Source: Brevibacterium oceani
Lineage (GTDB): Bacteria > Actinomycetota > Actinomycetes > Actinomycetales > Brevibacteriaceae
NCBI RefSeq assembly: GCF_013623835.1
Contig: NZ_JABKDE010000009.1
Coordinates: 1 to 64,000 of the forward strand
Direction: 5' to 3'
DNA: 64,000 nt
Under the pieces are notes generated by a model, which had not been told where the DNA came from, ran no database searches, and saw nothing but the letters and a program-made list of their open reading frames with translations. The position numbers were made by a program, and so were the translations under genes. Within the stretch, counting starts at the first letter, position 1. Each line of letters begins with the position of its first letter. Shown in pieces: positions 27,626 through 37,409 of this stretch.

Positions 27626-29385
27626 CAGTACTTACGCTCCATCGGCTGGTAACGGGTGACGATGACGGGCTTCGTCTCCAGACGCATGCCCTTGATGCCG
27701 TCGGTCTCCGCTTCGGGATCGAGGTAGGTCATCGTGTGGTGCATGAACTTCTCGTCGTCGCGATCCGGGAAGTCCTCGCGGAAGTGTCCGCCGCGGGATT
27801 CCTTGCGGTGGATGGCGGCGACGGAGATGACCTCGGCGAGCTCGAGCAGGAAGCCCAGCTCGACGGCCTCGAGCAGATCGAGGTTGTAGCGCTTTCCGCG
27901 GTCCTGGATGCCGACGTTGTTGTAGCGTTCGCGCAGTTCGGCGATCTTGTCGAGGGCTTCCCGGAGGGTCTCGTCGGTGCGGAACACCTGGACGTTGGCG
28001 TCCATGACGTCCTGCAGATCCTTGCGGATGGCACCGATGCGTTCGGTTCCGTCCGAGGTCCGCATCTTCTCGAGCAGTTCGACGACGTCGGTCTCCGGGT
28101 TCTCCGGGAGTTCGACGGAATCGGCGGTCTTCGCGTATTCCGCGGCGGCGATGCCGGCGCGCTTGCCGAAGACGTTGATGTCGAGAAGCGAGTTCGTGCC
28201 TAGGCGGTTCGAGCCGTGCACGGACACGCAGGCACACTCACCGGCCGCGTAGAGGCCGGGGATGATGTTGTCGTTGTCACCGAGGACTTCGGCCTCGATG
28301 TTCGTCGGGATGCCGCCCATCGCGTAGTGCGCGGTCGGGAACACCGGCACGGGTTCGGTGTAGGGCTCCACACCGAGGTAGGTGCGGGCGAACTCCGTGA
28401 TGTCGGGCAGCTTCTCGTCGATGTGCGAGGGCTCGAGGTGGGTGAGGTCGAGGAGGACGTAGTCCTTGTTCGGTCCGCAGCCGCGGCCTTCGCGCACCTC
28501 ATTGGCCATCGAACGGGCCACGATGTCACGCGGGGCAAGGTCCTTGATCGTCGGGGCGTAGCGTTCCATGAAGCGCTCACCCTCCGAGTTGCGGAGGATG
28601 CCGCCCTCACCGCGGGCCGCCTCGGAGAGCAGGATGCCGAGGCCGGCGAGGCCCGTCGGATGGAACTGGAAGAACTCCATGTCCTCGAGCGGGATGCCGC
28701 GGTTGTAGGTCACGGCCATGCCGTCGCCGGTCAGGGTGTGGGCGTTCGAGGTGGTCTTGAAGACTTTGCCGACACCCCCGGTGGCGAAGATGATCGACTT
28801 CGCCTGGAAGATGTGGATCTCACCGGTGGCCAGTTCGTAGGACACGACGCCGGCCGGGCGCTTGACCCCGTCGACCTCGGTCATGACGAGGTCGAGGACG
28901 TAGAACTCGTTGTAGAACTCGACGCCGTGCTTGACGCAGTTCTGGTAGAGGGTCTGGAGGATCATGTGACCGGTGCGGTCGGCTGCGTAGCACGAGCGGC
29001 GGACGGCGGACTTGCCGTGGTCGCGGGTGTGACCGCCGAAGCGACGCTGGTCGATCTTGCCCTCGGGGGTGCGGTTGAAGGGCAGCCCCATCTTCTCGAG
29101 ATCGAGGACGGCGTCGATGGCTTCCTTGGCCATCACCTCGGCGGCGTCCTGGTCGACCAGGTAGTCACCGCCCTTGACGGTGTCGAAGGTGTGCCATTCC
29201 CAGTTGTCCTCTTCCACGTTCGCCAGTGCGGCGCACATGCCGCCCTGGGCTGCGCCGGTGTGGGAACGGGTGGGGTAGAGCTTGGTCAGCACAGCGGTGC
29301 GGGCGCGCTGTCCCGACTCGATCGCCGCACGCATGCCAGCGCCGCCGGCGCCGACGATGACGACGTCGTAATGATGTACCTGCAT
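27625..29385 (-). CDS. sdhA: Succinate dehydrogenase flavoprotein subunit
   Basis: SdhA oxidises succinate with covalently bound FAD. The 586-residue protein opens with the dinucleotide fold [20 protein letters not shown], carries the flavinylated His in [14 protein letters not shown], the substrate-binding [11 protein letters not shown] and AARGEGGIL segments, and the capping region around [10 protein letters not shown]. The C-terminal domain is complete. It follows sdhD by 9 bp. Confidence 0.98.
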   Translation of the reverse strand: MQVHHYDVVIVGAGGAGMRAAIESGQRARTAVLTKLYPTRSHTGAAQGGMCAALANVEEDNWEWHTFDTVKGGDYLVDQDAAEVMAKEAIDAVLDLEKMGLPFNRTPEGKIDQRRFGGHTRDHGKSAVRRSCYAADRTGHMILQTLYQNCVKHGVEFYNEFYVLDLVMTEVDGVKRPAGVVSYELATGEIHIFQAKSIIFATGGVGKVFKTTSNAHTLTGDGMAVTYNRGIPLEDMEFFQFHPTGLAGLGILLSEAARGEGGILRNSEGERFMERYAPTIKDLAPRDIVARSMANEVREGRGCGPNKDYVLLDLTHLEPSHIDEKLPDITEFARTYLGVEPYTEPVPVFPTAHYAMGGIPTNIEAEVLGDNDNIIPGLYAAGECACVSVHGSNRLGTNSLLDINVFGKRAGIAAAEYAKTADSVELPENPETDVVELLEKMRTSDGTERIGAIRKDLQDVMDANVQVFRTDETLREALDKIAELRERYNNVGIQDRGKRYNLDLLEAVELGFLLELAEVISVAAIHRKESRGGHFREDFPDRDDEKFMHHTMTYLDPEAETDGIKGMRLETKPVIVTRYQPMERKY

Positions 29386-29394
29386 GTTTCTCCT

Positions 29395-29844
29395 TTAGGC
29401 CTTGCAGAACTCAGCCAGGACCGAGGGGTCCGCTCCGGCCGGGCAGGGATCGAACGTGAAGATGACGAGCGTGCCGAGCACGATGACGATGACCGAGGCG
29501 ATGTAGAGGATCATCTGCAGAGCCATGCGTGTGCCGGGCTTCTCGGAGTAGTCCATGATGATGGTGCGCAGGCCGTTGGTGCCGTGCAGCATCGCCAGCC
29601 ACAGCATGAGCAGATCCCAGATCTGCCAGAACGGGCTGGCCCACTTGCCGGCCACGAAGCCGAAGTCGATGGCCTGGACGCCGTCGCCGGCCCACAGGTT
29701 GACGAACAGGTGGCCGAAGATGAGGATCACGAGGACGACGCCGGAGACGCGCATGAACAGCCAGGCGAACATCTCGAACTTCGAGCGGGTGGACTTGTGC
29801 CGGGAATAGCCGGTCCGCGGAGCCGGAATGGATGTAGTGCTCAT
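29395..29844 (-). CDS. sdhD: Succinate dehydrogenase membrane anchor subunit
   Basis: A 149-residue membrane protein with three helices (about residues 27-48, 80-100 and 108-132). It holds the haem and quinone site together with SdhC. The RVSGVVLVILIFGHLFVNLW helix carries a haem-ligand-type His, and HGTNGLRTIIMDY is typical of the family. It starts 1 bp after sdhC. Confidence 0.9.
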   Translation of the reverse strand: MSTTSIPAPRTGYSRHKSTRSKFEMFAWLFMRVSGVVLVILIFGHLFVNLWAGDGVQAIDFGFVAGKWASPFWQIWDLLMLWLAMLHGTNGLRTIIMDYSEKPGTRMALQMILYIASVIVIVLGTLVIFTFDPCPAGADPSVLAEFCKA

Positions 29845-29845
29845 G

Positions 29846-30223
29846 TCAGCCTCCGAAGGTGTGCATCAGCTGGCGGGGGACGAAGGCGATCATGATGATG
29901 AGCCACAGAATGATGACTCCCCAGAACAGCTTCTTCTGATTTTTCGGGCCGCTCTTCGAGAAGTCGACCAGAATGACGCGAAGACCATTGAACGCATGGA
30001 ATGCGATTGCGGCGACGAGCGCGATCTCACCGAATGCCATGACCGGTGTCTTGTAGGTTCCGATCACAGCGTTGTAGGCCTCGGGCGAGACGCGAACGAG
30101 GGCAGTATCGAGCACGTGGACCAGAAGGAAGAAGAAGATTCCGACGCCTGTGACGCGATGCGCGACCCAGGACCACATTCCTTCGTTTCCTCGGTACAGA
30201 GTGCCCGTAGACGCTTTGGCCAC
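29846..30223 (-). CDS. sdhC: Succinate dehydrogenase cytochrome b556 subunit
   Basis: A 125-residue protein with three membrane helices. The motif HRVTGVGIFFFLLVHVLDTA contains the S/T-R-H type start and the haem-ligand His, and HAFNGLRVILVDF follows helix 2. The GTG at 30223 has GGAGGATG at suitable spacing and replaces a longer in-frame start at 30277. First gene of sdhCDAB. Confidence 0.92.
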   Translation of the reverse strand: MAKASTGTLYRGNEGMWSWVAHRVTGVGIFFFLLVHVLDTALVRVSPEAYNAVIGTYKTPVMAFGEIALVAAIAFHAFNGLRVILVDFSKSGPKNQKKLFWGVIILWLIIMIAFVPRQLMHTFGG

Positions 30224-30635
30224 GGAGCATCCTCCATCTTGATTATTCGGGTGTGTACGTCTAGAAACTACGCTCAAGACCGCTTCCGTGCCAGTCGAGA
30301 CACCACGGAGCGCGCGGGATCACACGACTACCCTGGCAATTCCCTCAAAACTGGGATTTCGTGTCTCATGGAATTTCAATTACATCACGGTCGTATGATC
30401 TAAATGATTTCCCTCACGCTCTGACCTGGGTCGTCCTGTGAGACGTCCGCCATCGCCGAGGTGGTGCCGATCGGAGGCCGGCGACCCGCGCCGAGGTGGT
30501 GGCGGGCTCGCCCGGACACCCGCGCCGAGGCGGTGCCCAGGTGAGGATGTCCCCACCGCTGGTCTGGGGTCGACCGTCGCCGACACGGCGGACAACCTCG
30601 GCGAAGCGCTGCCCGAACTCTGAGACACTGAAATC
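30224..30635. other. Divergent region between sdhC and manC
   Basis: This 412 bp region holds no gene. An AT-richer part (about 30340-30410) probably contains the sdh promoter. Three copies of GCCGAGGYGG (30455, 30490, 30524) follow at 34-35 bp spacing before manC. Confidence 0.6.
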
Positions 30636-31745
30636 GTGAACACGCACTTCCACGCCATCATCCCCGCCGGCGGTTCCGGAACCCGTCTCTGGCCCCTTTC
30701 GCGCCGGGCGACCCCGAAGTTCCTCCACGATGTGCTCGGCCTGGGCCGCAGCCTCATCCAGGCCACCTGGGACCGGGTCGCTCCCATCGTCGGAGACGAC
30801 CGCGTCTGGGTGGTCACGGGGCAGAGTCATCTCGAACAGGTCGTCGAGCAGCTGCCGGAGATCTCACGGTCGAAGATCGTCACCGAACCCTCCCCGAAGG
30901 ACTCCGCCGCGGCCATCGGCCTGGCGACGATGCTCATCGCCCGGGAGGACCCTGAGGCGATCGTCGGTTCGTTCTCCGCCGATCACTCGATCACGAATGT
31001 CGACGAATTCCGGCTGGTCATCGATCAGGCCGTCGCCGCCGCCGAGACCGGCGACATCGTCACCATCGGCATCATGCCGCGCAATCCCGCGACCGCCTAC
31101 GGCTACATCGAAACCGGTGAGCTGCTCGGACTCGACGGGGCGCCCACGGCCAGGCGCGCACTGGCATTCGCGGAGAAGCCCGCCGCGAGCACCGCCCGGA
31201 ACTACGTGAACTCCGGTCGCTACCGCTGGAACGCCGGTATGTTCATCGCGAAGGCCACGGCACTCCTCGACGTCCTCGCCGAGGAGGACCCCGCCCTCTT
31301 CGCCGGACTCTCCCGCATCGCCGCGGCCTGGGACACCCCCGACCACGGCAGCGTGCTCGGCGAGGTCTGGCCCGGGCTGGAGAAGCGGGCCATCGACTAT
31401 GTGGTGGCCGAACCTGCCGCCGCGGCCGGTCGGGTCATCGTCATCCCCGGGGACTTCGGCTGGGACGACGTCGGCGACTTCGACTCCGTGGCCCGGCTGC
31501 GCCAGCCCGTGCCCGGTGAGCCGCGCGGGGTGATCTCGATCGGCGGCAACACGGACCTGCTCGAGGTCGACGCCTCAGGGGTCGTGTTCTCCGAAGGCCC
31601 GCGGACGGTGGCCATCGTCGGTCTCGAGGACCTCGTCGTCGTCGACACCGATGACGTTCTGCTCATCACCTCGCGCTCGCACGCGCAGGATGTGAAGAAG
31701 GCCGTGTCCGTCGCCGGTGAGCGCGGACTCGACGAACTCCTCTGA
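30636..31745 (+). CDS. manC: Mannose-1-phosphate guanylyltransferase
   Basis: Makes GDP-mannose from mannose-1-phosphate and GTP for glycolipids and glycans. The 369-residue enzyme shows the nucleotide loop IIPAGGSGTRLWPLSRRATPK, the GSFSADHSI metal motif, ALAFAEKP with the sugar-binding Lys, and YRWNAGMFIAK. The C-terminal half has the expected left-handed helix strands (GDFGWDDVGDFD). It is the short, single-function form, without an isomerase domain. GTG start. Confidence 0.92.
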   Translation: MNTHFHAIIPAGGSGTRLWPLSRRATPKFLHDVLGLGRSLIQATWDRVAPIVGDDRVWVVTGQSHLEQVVEQLPEISRSKIVTEPSPKDSAAAIGLATMLIAREDPEAIVGSFSADHSITNVDEFRLVIDQAVAAAETGDIVTIGIMPRNPATAYGYIETGELLGLDGAPTARRALAFAEKPAASTARNYVNSGRYRWNAGMFIAKATALLDVLAEEDPALFAGLSRIAAAWDTPDHGSVLGEVWPGLEKRAIDYVVAEPAAAAGRVIVIPGDFGWDDVGDFDSVARLRQPVPGEPRGVISIGGNTDLLEVDASGVVFSEGPRTVAIVGLEDLVVVDTDDVLLITSRSHAQDVKKAVSVAGERGLDELL

Positions 31746-31929
31746 TTACCTGCGCACACAGGCAGGGCGTCACCCACCACCGGTCTCGGCCTGAGCACCT
31801 GCGGCCGCACCGTCGCCGGAGTATGTCGAAATTGGTCGCAATCGGGACAATTGTGACGACCAGTGCCTAGCATTGCTTCCAATGTCCGACATCGCCATCC
31901 CCGACCCGTGTTTCTCAGAAGGACCCGAC

Positions 31930-33102
31930 GTGATCAGCTCGACTATCGCTGAGATCGGTGCAGAGCTCATCGATTTCCGCCGCGACATCCATGCCCATCC
32001 GGAACTGTCCTTCCAAGAGTTCGAGACCACCGACAAGATCGTCGCCCGCCTCGAAGCCGCCGGCCTGAAGCCTCGGCGGCTCGAGGGAACCGGCGTCGTC
32101 TGCGAAGTGGGTGAAGGCCCGGTCACCGTGGGTCTGCGCGCCGACATCGATGCCCTGCCCGTCGATGACCTCATCGACGAGGAGTTCCGCTCGACGGTGC
32201 CCGGAGTCGCCCACGCCTGCGGCCACGACGTCCACCTGACCTCGCTGATCGGCGCGGGCATCGCTCTGCAGAAGATCCACGAAACTCGGCCCGGAGGACT
32301 CGGCGGCCGGGTGCGGCTGATCTTCCAGCCCGGCGAGGAGGTGACCCCCGGCGGGGCGCTGCGCGTGATCTCGCAGGGTGTGCTCGACGACGTGCCCGAG
32401 GTCTACGCCGTCCACTGCGACCCGAACGTCGACATCGGCAAGGTCGGTTCGCGCATCGGCGCCATCACCGCTGCCGGCGACACCGTCATCATCCGCCTGT
32501 CCGGTCACGGCGGGCACACCTCCCGGCCGCACCTGACCGAGGACCTCGTGTACGCGCTGGGCAAGCTCGCCACCGATCTGCCGTCGACGCTGGGCCGCCT
32601 CATCGATCCCCGGCACGCGATCTCGCTCGTGTGGGGCGAGATCAGCTCCGGCCATGCCGCGAACGTCGTCCCCAGTGAGGGGATCCTGCGCGGGACCCTG
32701 CGCTGCCTCGACGTCGACGGATGGAACCAGGTCGCCGAGGTGCTTCCCGAGCTCGTCGACCGCATCGCCGGACCGTACGGGGTCGAGGTCGACCTCGAAC
32801 ATCGCCGAGGTGTCCCTCCCGTGGTCAACACCGAGGACCAGGTCACCCTCATCGAAACTGCGGTCCGCGGTGAGCTGGGGGAGAACTCCGTCCAGCTGAC
32901 CCCGCAGTCGATGGGCGGGGAGGACTTCGCCTGGTACCTCACTCACTGCCCGGGCGCCCTCGTACGTCTGGGCACCCGGACTCCCGGCGGCATCACCTAT
33001 GACATCCACCAGGGTGATCTGCTCATCGACGAACGCGCGGTCGAAATCGCCGCCCGCGTCTTCACTGCCACCGCACTCAAGGTCCTCGAGCGCGATCGCT
33101 GA
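31930..33102 (+). CDS. M20-family amidohydrolase (hippurate hydrolase-like)
   Basis: A zinc or manganese amidohydrolase of 390 residues that cleaves N-acyl amino acids or related amides. It starts ISSTIAEIGAELIDFRRDIH with the HPELSFQE motif, has GLRADIDALPV and ACGHDVH metal motifs, the FQPGEE catalytic glutamate, a dimerisation domain with SGHGGHTSRPH, and SMGGEDFAWYL. The GTG at 31930 is preceded by AGAAGGA and gives the usual N-terminus; ATGs at 31873 and 31882 would add residues not seen in the family. Confidence 0.85.
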   Translation: MISSTIAEIGAELIDFRRDIHAHPELSFQEFETTDKIVARLEAAGLKPRRLEGTGVVCEVGEGPVTVGLRADIDALPVDDLIDEEFRSTVPGVAHACGHDVHLTSLIGAGIALQKIHETRPGGLGGRVRLIFQPGEEVTPGGALRVISQGVLDDVPEVYAVHCDPNVDIGKVGSRIGAITAAGDTVIIRLSGHGGHTSRPHLTEDLVYALGKLATDLPSTLGRLIDPRHAISLVWGEISSGHAANVVPSEGILRGTLRCLDVDGWNQVAEVLPELVDRIAGPYGVEVDLEHRRGVPPVVNTEDQVTLIETAVRGELGENSVQLTPQSMGGEDFAWYLTHCPGALVRLGTRTPGGITYDIHQGDLLIDERAVEIAARVFTATALKVLERDR

Positions 33103-33150
33103 CCAGCGTTCTGACTCGGTGCCCGACTACCTCCTGTCAGGACGGGCCGA

Positions 33151-33156
33151 TAATCT
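33151..33156 (+). promoter_or_regulatory. -10 element of a leaderless promoter (BMP lipoprotein)
   Basis: TAATCT lies 7 nt before the ATG at 33164, with no ribosome binding site. Confidence 0.45.
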
Positions 33157-33163
33157 TGGCCCC

Positions 33164-34309
33164 ATGAGGATGAGAGCCCGAGCCACCCGGATCGCCGCAC
33201 TGGCCGCGGTCGGCGTCCTCACACTCAGCGCCTGCTCCGTCACGACACCCGAGGCTCTCCAGGAGCCGAAGCTCGGGTGCTTCGTCTCCGCTCCCGCCGG
33301 CTTCGACGATCATTCGGCCGGGGCGCTGACCCTGGAGGAGGCGGAGCTGGCCCGCGGTGCCGGGGTCTTCTCCGGCACCTCGAGTCAGCGTGTCTCCGGT
33401 GTCTCGGCCACCTCGGCGGCTCTGCAGCGGATGCATGACCAGGACTGCGCACTGACCTCGGTGATCGGGCCCAGCGGAGCGGGCGCACTCGGCAGCTTCG
33501 CCTCCGCCCACCCCGACGATCTGTTCCTCGGCGTCTCCAGCGGTTCGCGCGACCTGCCGAAGAACGTGCTGAGCATCGACTTCGACCTCGTGCCGCCGGC
33601 CTTCATCGCCGGCTACATCGCCGCCACCGCCAGCGAGACCGGCGAGGTCGGCGTCGTCGTCGCCCGTGGATTCCCGCAGACTGAGAAGATCCTCACCGCC
33701 TTCGACGCCGGGGTCGACCTGTACAACGAGGAGAAGGACGACGGCGCGCAGAAGGTGAAGTCCTACCGCAGCGCCTCGGCGGTCGATCGCACGATCGCCG
33801 ACACCCGGGAGGCGGGGGCGGATTACTTCGGTGAGTCGTTCGACGATGACGTCGACGTGATCGTGCCCTTCGGTTCGGCGGCCGCCATGGGAGCGGTCAC
33901 CTCGGCGGAGGAGGAGCGCACCGAGCTGCTCAAGGACGCGGAGAAGTCCGAGGACGGGGCCGACGAGGGGCCGAGCCTGCCGAAGATCGTCTGGTACGGA
34001 ACCGCGGGAGGCTTCTCGAAGTCGATCGTCGCGACCGTCGAACCCAACGTCCGCCGCGGCCTGCGCACGATGTTCCCCGACTGGCCACAGAGTAAGAACC
34101 CCGACGAGGTGGCCCCGGCGTCGAAGGAGGAACCGGAGGAGATCGGCGGCTTCCGGGTCGGCGAGCGACGCTACCTGGGCACGCTCGACAACGGCGGGGT
34201 CCGGATCGTCGCCGAGGACGGGTTCCTCTCCCGCGTCTCCGATGCCGGCCGCGGAATCACGGACCTGCGGGAGCGGATCAAGAGCGGAGAGATCGACCCG
34301 GAGGGGTGA
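33164..34309 (+). CDS. BMP-type substrate-binding lipoprotein
   Basis: A 381-residue secreted lipoprotein. The signal peptide ends in the lipobox LSAC (Cys near residue 24). The fold resembles basic membrane proteins/PnrA, nucleoside-binding components of ABC importers: TSVIGPSGAGALGSF, LSIDFDLVPPAFIAGYIAAT and FGSAAAMGAV are the expected conserved blocks, though diverged. An acidic insert lies near residues 245-265. Adenosine deaminase follows, which fits nucleoside uptake, but no ABC permease genes are adjacent. Confidence 0.68.
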   Translation: MRMRARATRIAALAAVGVLTLSACSVTTPEALQEPKLGCFVSAPAGFDDHSAGALTLEEAELARGAGVFSGTSSQRVSGVSATSAALQRMHDQDCALTSVIGPSGAGALGSFASAHPDDLFLGVSSGSRDLPKNVLSIDFDLVPPAFIAGYIAATASETGEVGVVVARGFPQTEKILTAFDAGVDLYNEEKDDGAQKVKSYRSASAVDRTIADTREAGADYFGESFDDDVDVIVPFGSAAAMGAVTSAEEERTELLKDAEKSEDGADEGPSLPKIVWYGTAGGFSKSIVATVEPNVRRGLRTMFPDWPQSKNPDEVAPASKEEPEEIGGFRVGERRYLGTLDNGGVRIVAEDGFLSRVSDAGRGITDLRERIKSGEIDPEG

Positions 34310-34353
34310 GACCGGGGCGGTGCGGGTCTCAGCCGAAGTGAAGTGTCATCGGA

Positions 34354-34359
34354 TAAGCT
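34354..34359 (+). promoter_or_regulatory. -10 element of a leaderless promoter (adenosine deaminase)
   Basis: TAAGCT ends 6 nt before the GTG at 34366; an ATG follows at 34369. No ribosome binding site is visible. Confidence 0.45.
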
Positions 34360-34365
34360 GAGACG

Positions 34366-35472
34366 GTGATGAATGTACCCGCTGGCGTCGCCTCCGACGA
34401 CCCCATCCTGCAGCTGCCCAAAGTCTCCCTCCACGATCACCTCGACGGCGGTCTGCGCCCGTCGACGATGATCGAGCTGGCCGATCGCATCGGCCACACC
34501 CTGCCGGCCGCCGACGCCGAGTCGCTGGGGAAGTGGTTCTCCGAATCCGCGAACTCCGGTGACCTCGTCCGCTACCTCGAGACGTTCACCCACACCGTTG
34601 CACTCATGCAGGACCGTGAGGGTCTGCACCGAGTCGCCAAGGAATGGGTCCTCGACCAGGTCGCCGACGGCGTGTTCTACGCCGAGGCCCGCTGGGCTCC
34701 CGAACAGCACCTCGAAGGCGGACTCGAACTCGATGAGGTCGTCGACGCCGTGCAGGGAGGCCTCGAAGCAGGCGTCTCCGAGGCGGCCGCCGATGGCAAG
34801 TTCATCCGCGTCGGTCAGCTCATCACCGCGATGCGTCAGGCCGAGAACTCCCTGGCGATCGCCGAGCTGGCCATCCGCCACCGTGAGAAGGGCTCGGAAT
34901 CCGGTGTCGTCGGCTTCGACATCGCCGGACCGGAGAAGGGCTTCCCGCCGTCGGCGCACCTCTCGGCGTTCAACGCCCTGCACCAGGCCTATGTGCCGTT
35001 GACGATCCACGCCGGAGAGGCCGCGGGCAAGGAGTCCATCCACGAGGCCGTGACCATCTGCCATGCGCAGCGCCTGGGTCACGGCGCCCGCATCGTCGAG
35101 GACATGGACATCGTCGAAGGGGAGGGCCAGCTCGGCAGCCTCGCCGCATGGGTGCTCGATCAGCAGATTCCGCTCGAGCTGTGCCCGAGTTCGAACCTGC
35201 AGACCGACATCGGCGGAACCATCGCGACCCACCCGATCACCGGGCTGAAGGACCTCGGCTTCGCCGTCACCATCAACCCGGACAACCGGCTGATGTCGGG
35301 CACCTCGGTGACCCGTGAGATGCGACTGCTCGTCGACGAGGCCGGATGGACGCAGACGGACCTCGAATGGGCCACCGTCAACGCGGTGACCGCTGCCTTC
35401 CTGCCCTTGGATGTGCGCGAGCGCATGCTCGACGAGATCCTCATTCCGGGATTCGCTCGGGTGACCATTTGA
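34366..35472 (+). CDS. add: Adenosine deaminase
   Basis: Converts adenosine to inosine with a zinc-activated water. The 368-residue enzyme shows the HxH motif in VSLHDHLDGG, the third His and catalytic Glu in TIHAGEA, the RLGHGARI motif, LELCPSSNLQT, and the metal Asp in VTINPDNRLMSGT. Length and order are standard. The start is GTG 34366 or ATG 34369; the leaderless promoter fits both. It overlaps the next gene by 4 bp. Confidence 0.93.
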   Translation: MMNVPAGVASDDPILQLPKVSLHDHLDGGLRPSTMIELADRIGHTLPAADAESLGKWFSESANSGDLVRYLETFTHTVALMQDREGLHRVAKEWVLDQVADGVFYAEARWAPEQHLEGGLELDEVVDAVQGGLEAGVSEAAADGKFIRVGQLITAMRQAENSLAIAELAIRHREKGSESGVVGFDIAGPEKGFPPSAHLSAFNALHQAYVPLTIHAGEAAGKESIHEAVTICHAQRLGHGARIVEDMDIVEGEGQLGSLAAWVLDQQIPLELCPSSNLQTDIGGTIATHPITGLKDLGFAVTINPDNRLMSGTSVTREMRLLVDEAGWTQTDLEWATVNAVTAAFLPLDVRERMLDEILIPGFARVTI

Positions 35473-35909
35473 GTCCACGCAATGACGGCACCGCTGCGGC
35501 CGGGGGCTCCCCGGAGCCGGATGGCCACGGTGTGTCCACTCCGCGAGAGATGCTGCTGGTCGTGGTGGTGCTCGGCGTCCAGGCGCTGGCCCTCGTCGGT
35601 GCGGCGGTGTCGTTCCTCATCGCGGCCTTCGGGGCGGGACAGCTGGCGACCTCGCTCATCGGCCTCGCCGTCATGTTCCTCATCTTCGCCGCCGGAATCG
35701 CGGCGGCGGCCCGAGGAGCCTGGCGCCTGCACCGGTGGGCCCGGCCGGCGTCGATCGCCTTCGAACTGCTCGTCATCGTGTTCGGGTTCTCCGTCATCGG
35801 CGGAACCCTGTGGCTGGGGCTGGTGTGCCTCGTCTCCGCCATCGCCGTGATCTTGGGATTCTTCCTCCCGGCAACCGTCGACGCCTACAACCGCGCCCTG
35901 GCCGAGTAG
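35469..35909 (+). CDS. Four-helix membrane protein of unknown function
   Basis: A 146-residue protein with a short polar N-terminus and four hydrophobic segments (about residues 28-50, 55-80, 90-110 and 112-135). The TTG at 35469 overlaps the add stop codon (TTGA), consistent with coupled translation; a GTG further in is possible. No family is recognised. It forms an operon with add, and a convergent gene begins its end 6 bp downstream. Confidence 0.55.
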   Translation: MSPRNDGTAAAGGSPEPDGHGVSTPREMLLVVVVLGVQALALVGAAVSFLIAAFGAGQLATSLIGLAVMFLIFAAGIAAAARGAWRLHRWARPASIAFELLVIVFGFSVIGGTLWLGLVCLVSAIAVILGFFLPATVDAYNRALAE

Positions 35910-35915
35910 TCTGTC

Positions 35916-37304
35916 TCACCGAGGCGGCGCCGGAGGCGACCATTTCTGGACGCTCGCGGCCTGAGCCGCGATGAGCCTCCCAGGAACTGCTGCGAAAGCC
36001 GCGTCTCGGAGGCCGGCGAGCAGCGGGTTCTCGAGTTGGAACAGTTGCCCCATGAGCCGGGACTTCTTCGCGATGGACTGCGTCCGCGGCCGGCGCATCG
36101 CGTCGAAACGTCGCAGGGCCGCAGTGAGTTCCGGGTCCGTGTCGGGCTGTCGGTCCGCGTCGGGTTCGTGGCCCGTGTCGGATTTCGCACCCGCCCCGAG
36201 GTCGGACGACGGTTCGGACGCGCGTTCGGCACCGTCTCCAGCGCCGCGGTGCACGAGCAGCGGGGCCAGCAGGGCGGAGAGCGTGGCTGCATCCTCCAAT
36301 GCCTGCCCGCCTCCCTGCCCGAGGTTCGGCGTCATCGCGTGCGCGGCATCGCCGAGGAGCACGACCCGACCGTCGTGATACGTGCGCAGCGGACGGCTGA
36401 GGTCGCAGATCGCGGTGCGGGCGACCGCCTCGGCGTCGGTGGCGTCGATGAGTTCGGCGATGGGGGAGTGCCAGCGGGAGAACATCTGCTCGACCGTGGC
36501 CTTCTCATCAGCGAAGCTCGCGTGCTCGGGCATGTTCGCCACAGCGAACCAGTAGACCCGGCCGTCGGCCAGCGGGGCGATCCCGAAGCGACGCCCGTGT
36601 CCGACCGATTCCCCGGCCTCACCGTCGAGATCCACCGGCACCGAGGTGATGCCCCGCCACGCCGAGTACCCCGAGTACCGCGGGGCCACCGCTTCCCCGG
36701 CGACGCTGGTGCGGATGCGACTGTGGAGACCATCGGCTCCGACGATGAGGTCGAAGCGATCCTCGGCAGTCGGCAGCGGCCCTCCGGTCCTGACGGCATG
36801 GTCGGATCGGGTGGACCCAATGGGAGCACTGGGGCCAACAGGACCGGTAGAGCCAGCGGGACCATCTGGAGCCGTGGGACCAGCGGAATCAGCAGAGCCG
36901 GTGGCGAAGGCCAGTGTTCCGTCAGCTCGAGCCGCAACCGCCTCGGCGCCGGTGCGCACGGTTCCGGGCTCAAGTGCATCGAGAAGGATGCGGTGGAGAT
37001 CGGCGCGGTCGACGATGCGCAGGGCGCCGACCGAACCATTGGGCACACGGGCGATCCACCGTCCGTCGGAACGGCGCTGACCTGCGGTGAAGCCTTCCAC
37101 GCTGCTGTCGGTGACGGCGTCGAACTCATCGCGCAGGCCTAAGGCGTCCAAGGCGGCCAGGCCGTTGGCGAAGATCGACAGCCCCGAACCGCCGGCTCTG
37201 ACCTCGGGCGCGCGTTCGAACACGGTGACCTCGGCGCCGGTTCTCTGCAGCCCCACAGCTGCCGAGAGTCCGCCGATTCCGGCTCCGACGATCGCGATTC
37301 TCAT
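35916..37304 (-). CDS. FAD-dependent monooxygenase (UbiH/PHBH class)
   Basis: A 462-residue class A flavin monooxygenase. It opens with the FAD-binding fold IAIVGAGIGGLSAAVGLQRT, has a DLIVGADGLHSRIR (DG) motif and the second FAD motif VVLLGDAAHAMTPNLGQGGG. The substrate is unknown; an aromatic compound is usual. Two low-complexity inserts are unusual: a Gly-Pro-rich collagen-like stretch (about residues 130-170) and an acidic one (about 350-390), both between conserved strands. Start is ATG 37304; the C-terminus is complete. Confidence 0.82.
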   Translation of the reverse strand: MRIAIVGAGIGGLSAAVGLQRTGAEVTVFERAPEVRAGGSGLSIFANGLAALDALGLRDEFDAVTDSSVEGFTAGQRRSDGRWIARVPNGSVGALRIVDRADLHRILLDALEPGTVRTGAEAVAARADGTLAFATGSADSAGPTAPDGPAGSTGPVGPSAPIGSTRSDHAVRTGGPLPTAEDRFDLIVGADGLHSRIRTSVAGEAVAPRYSGYSAWRGITSVPVDLDGEAGESVGHGRRFGIAPLADGRVYWFAVANMPEHASFADEKATVEQMFSRWHSPIAELIDATDAEAVARTAICDLSRPLRTYHDGRVVLLGDAAHAMTPNLGQGGGQALEDAATLSALLAPLLVHRGAGDGAERASEPSSDLGAGAKSDTGHEPDADRQPDTDPELTAALRRFDAMRRPRTQSIAKKSRLMGQLFQLENPLLAGLRDAAFAAVPGRLIAAQAASVQKWSPPAPPR

Positions 37305-37409
37305 AGCCGCATCATCCCATGGCTTCCTGCTGCCGCTTCAGTGGTCGAAACGGTCGGTGCTGTGCCCGGGCGGCGTCGGGTCGTTGGACCGCTGCGGGAG
37401 GCCGTCAGG

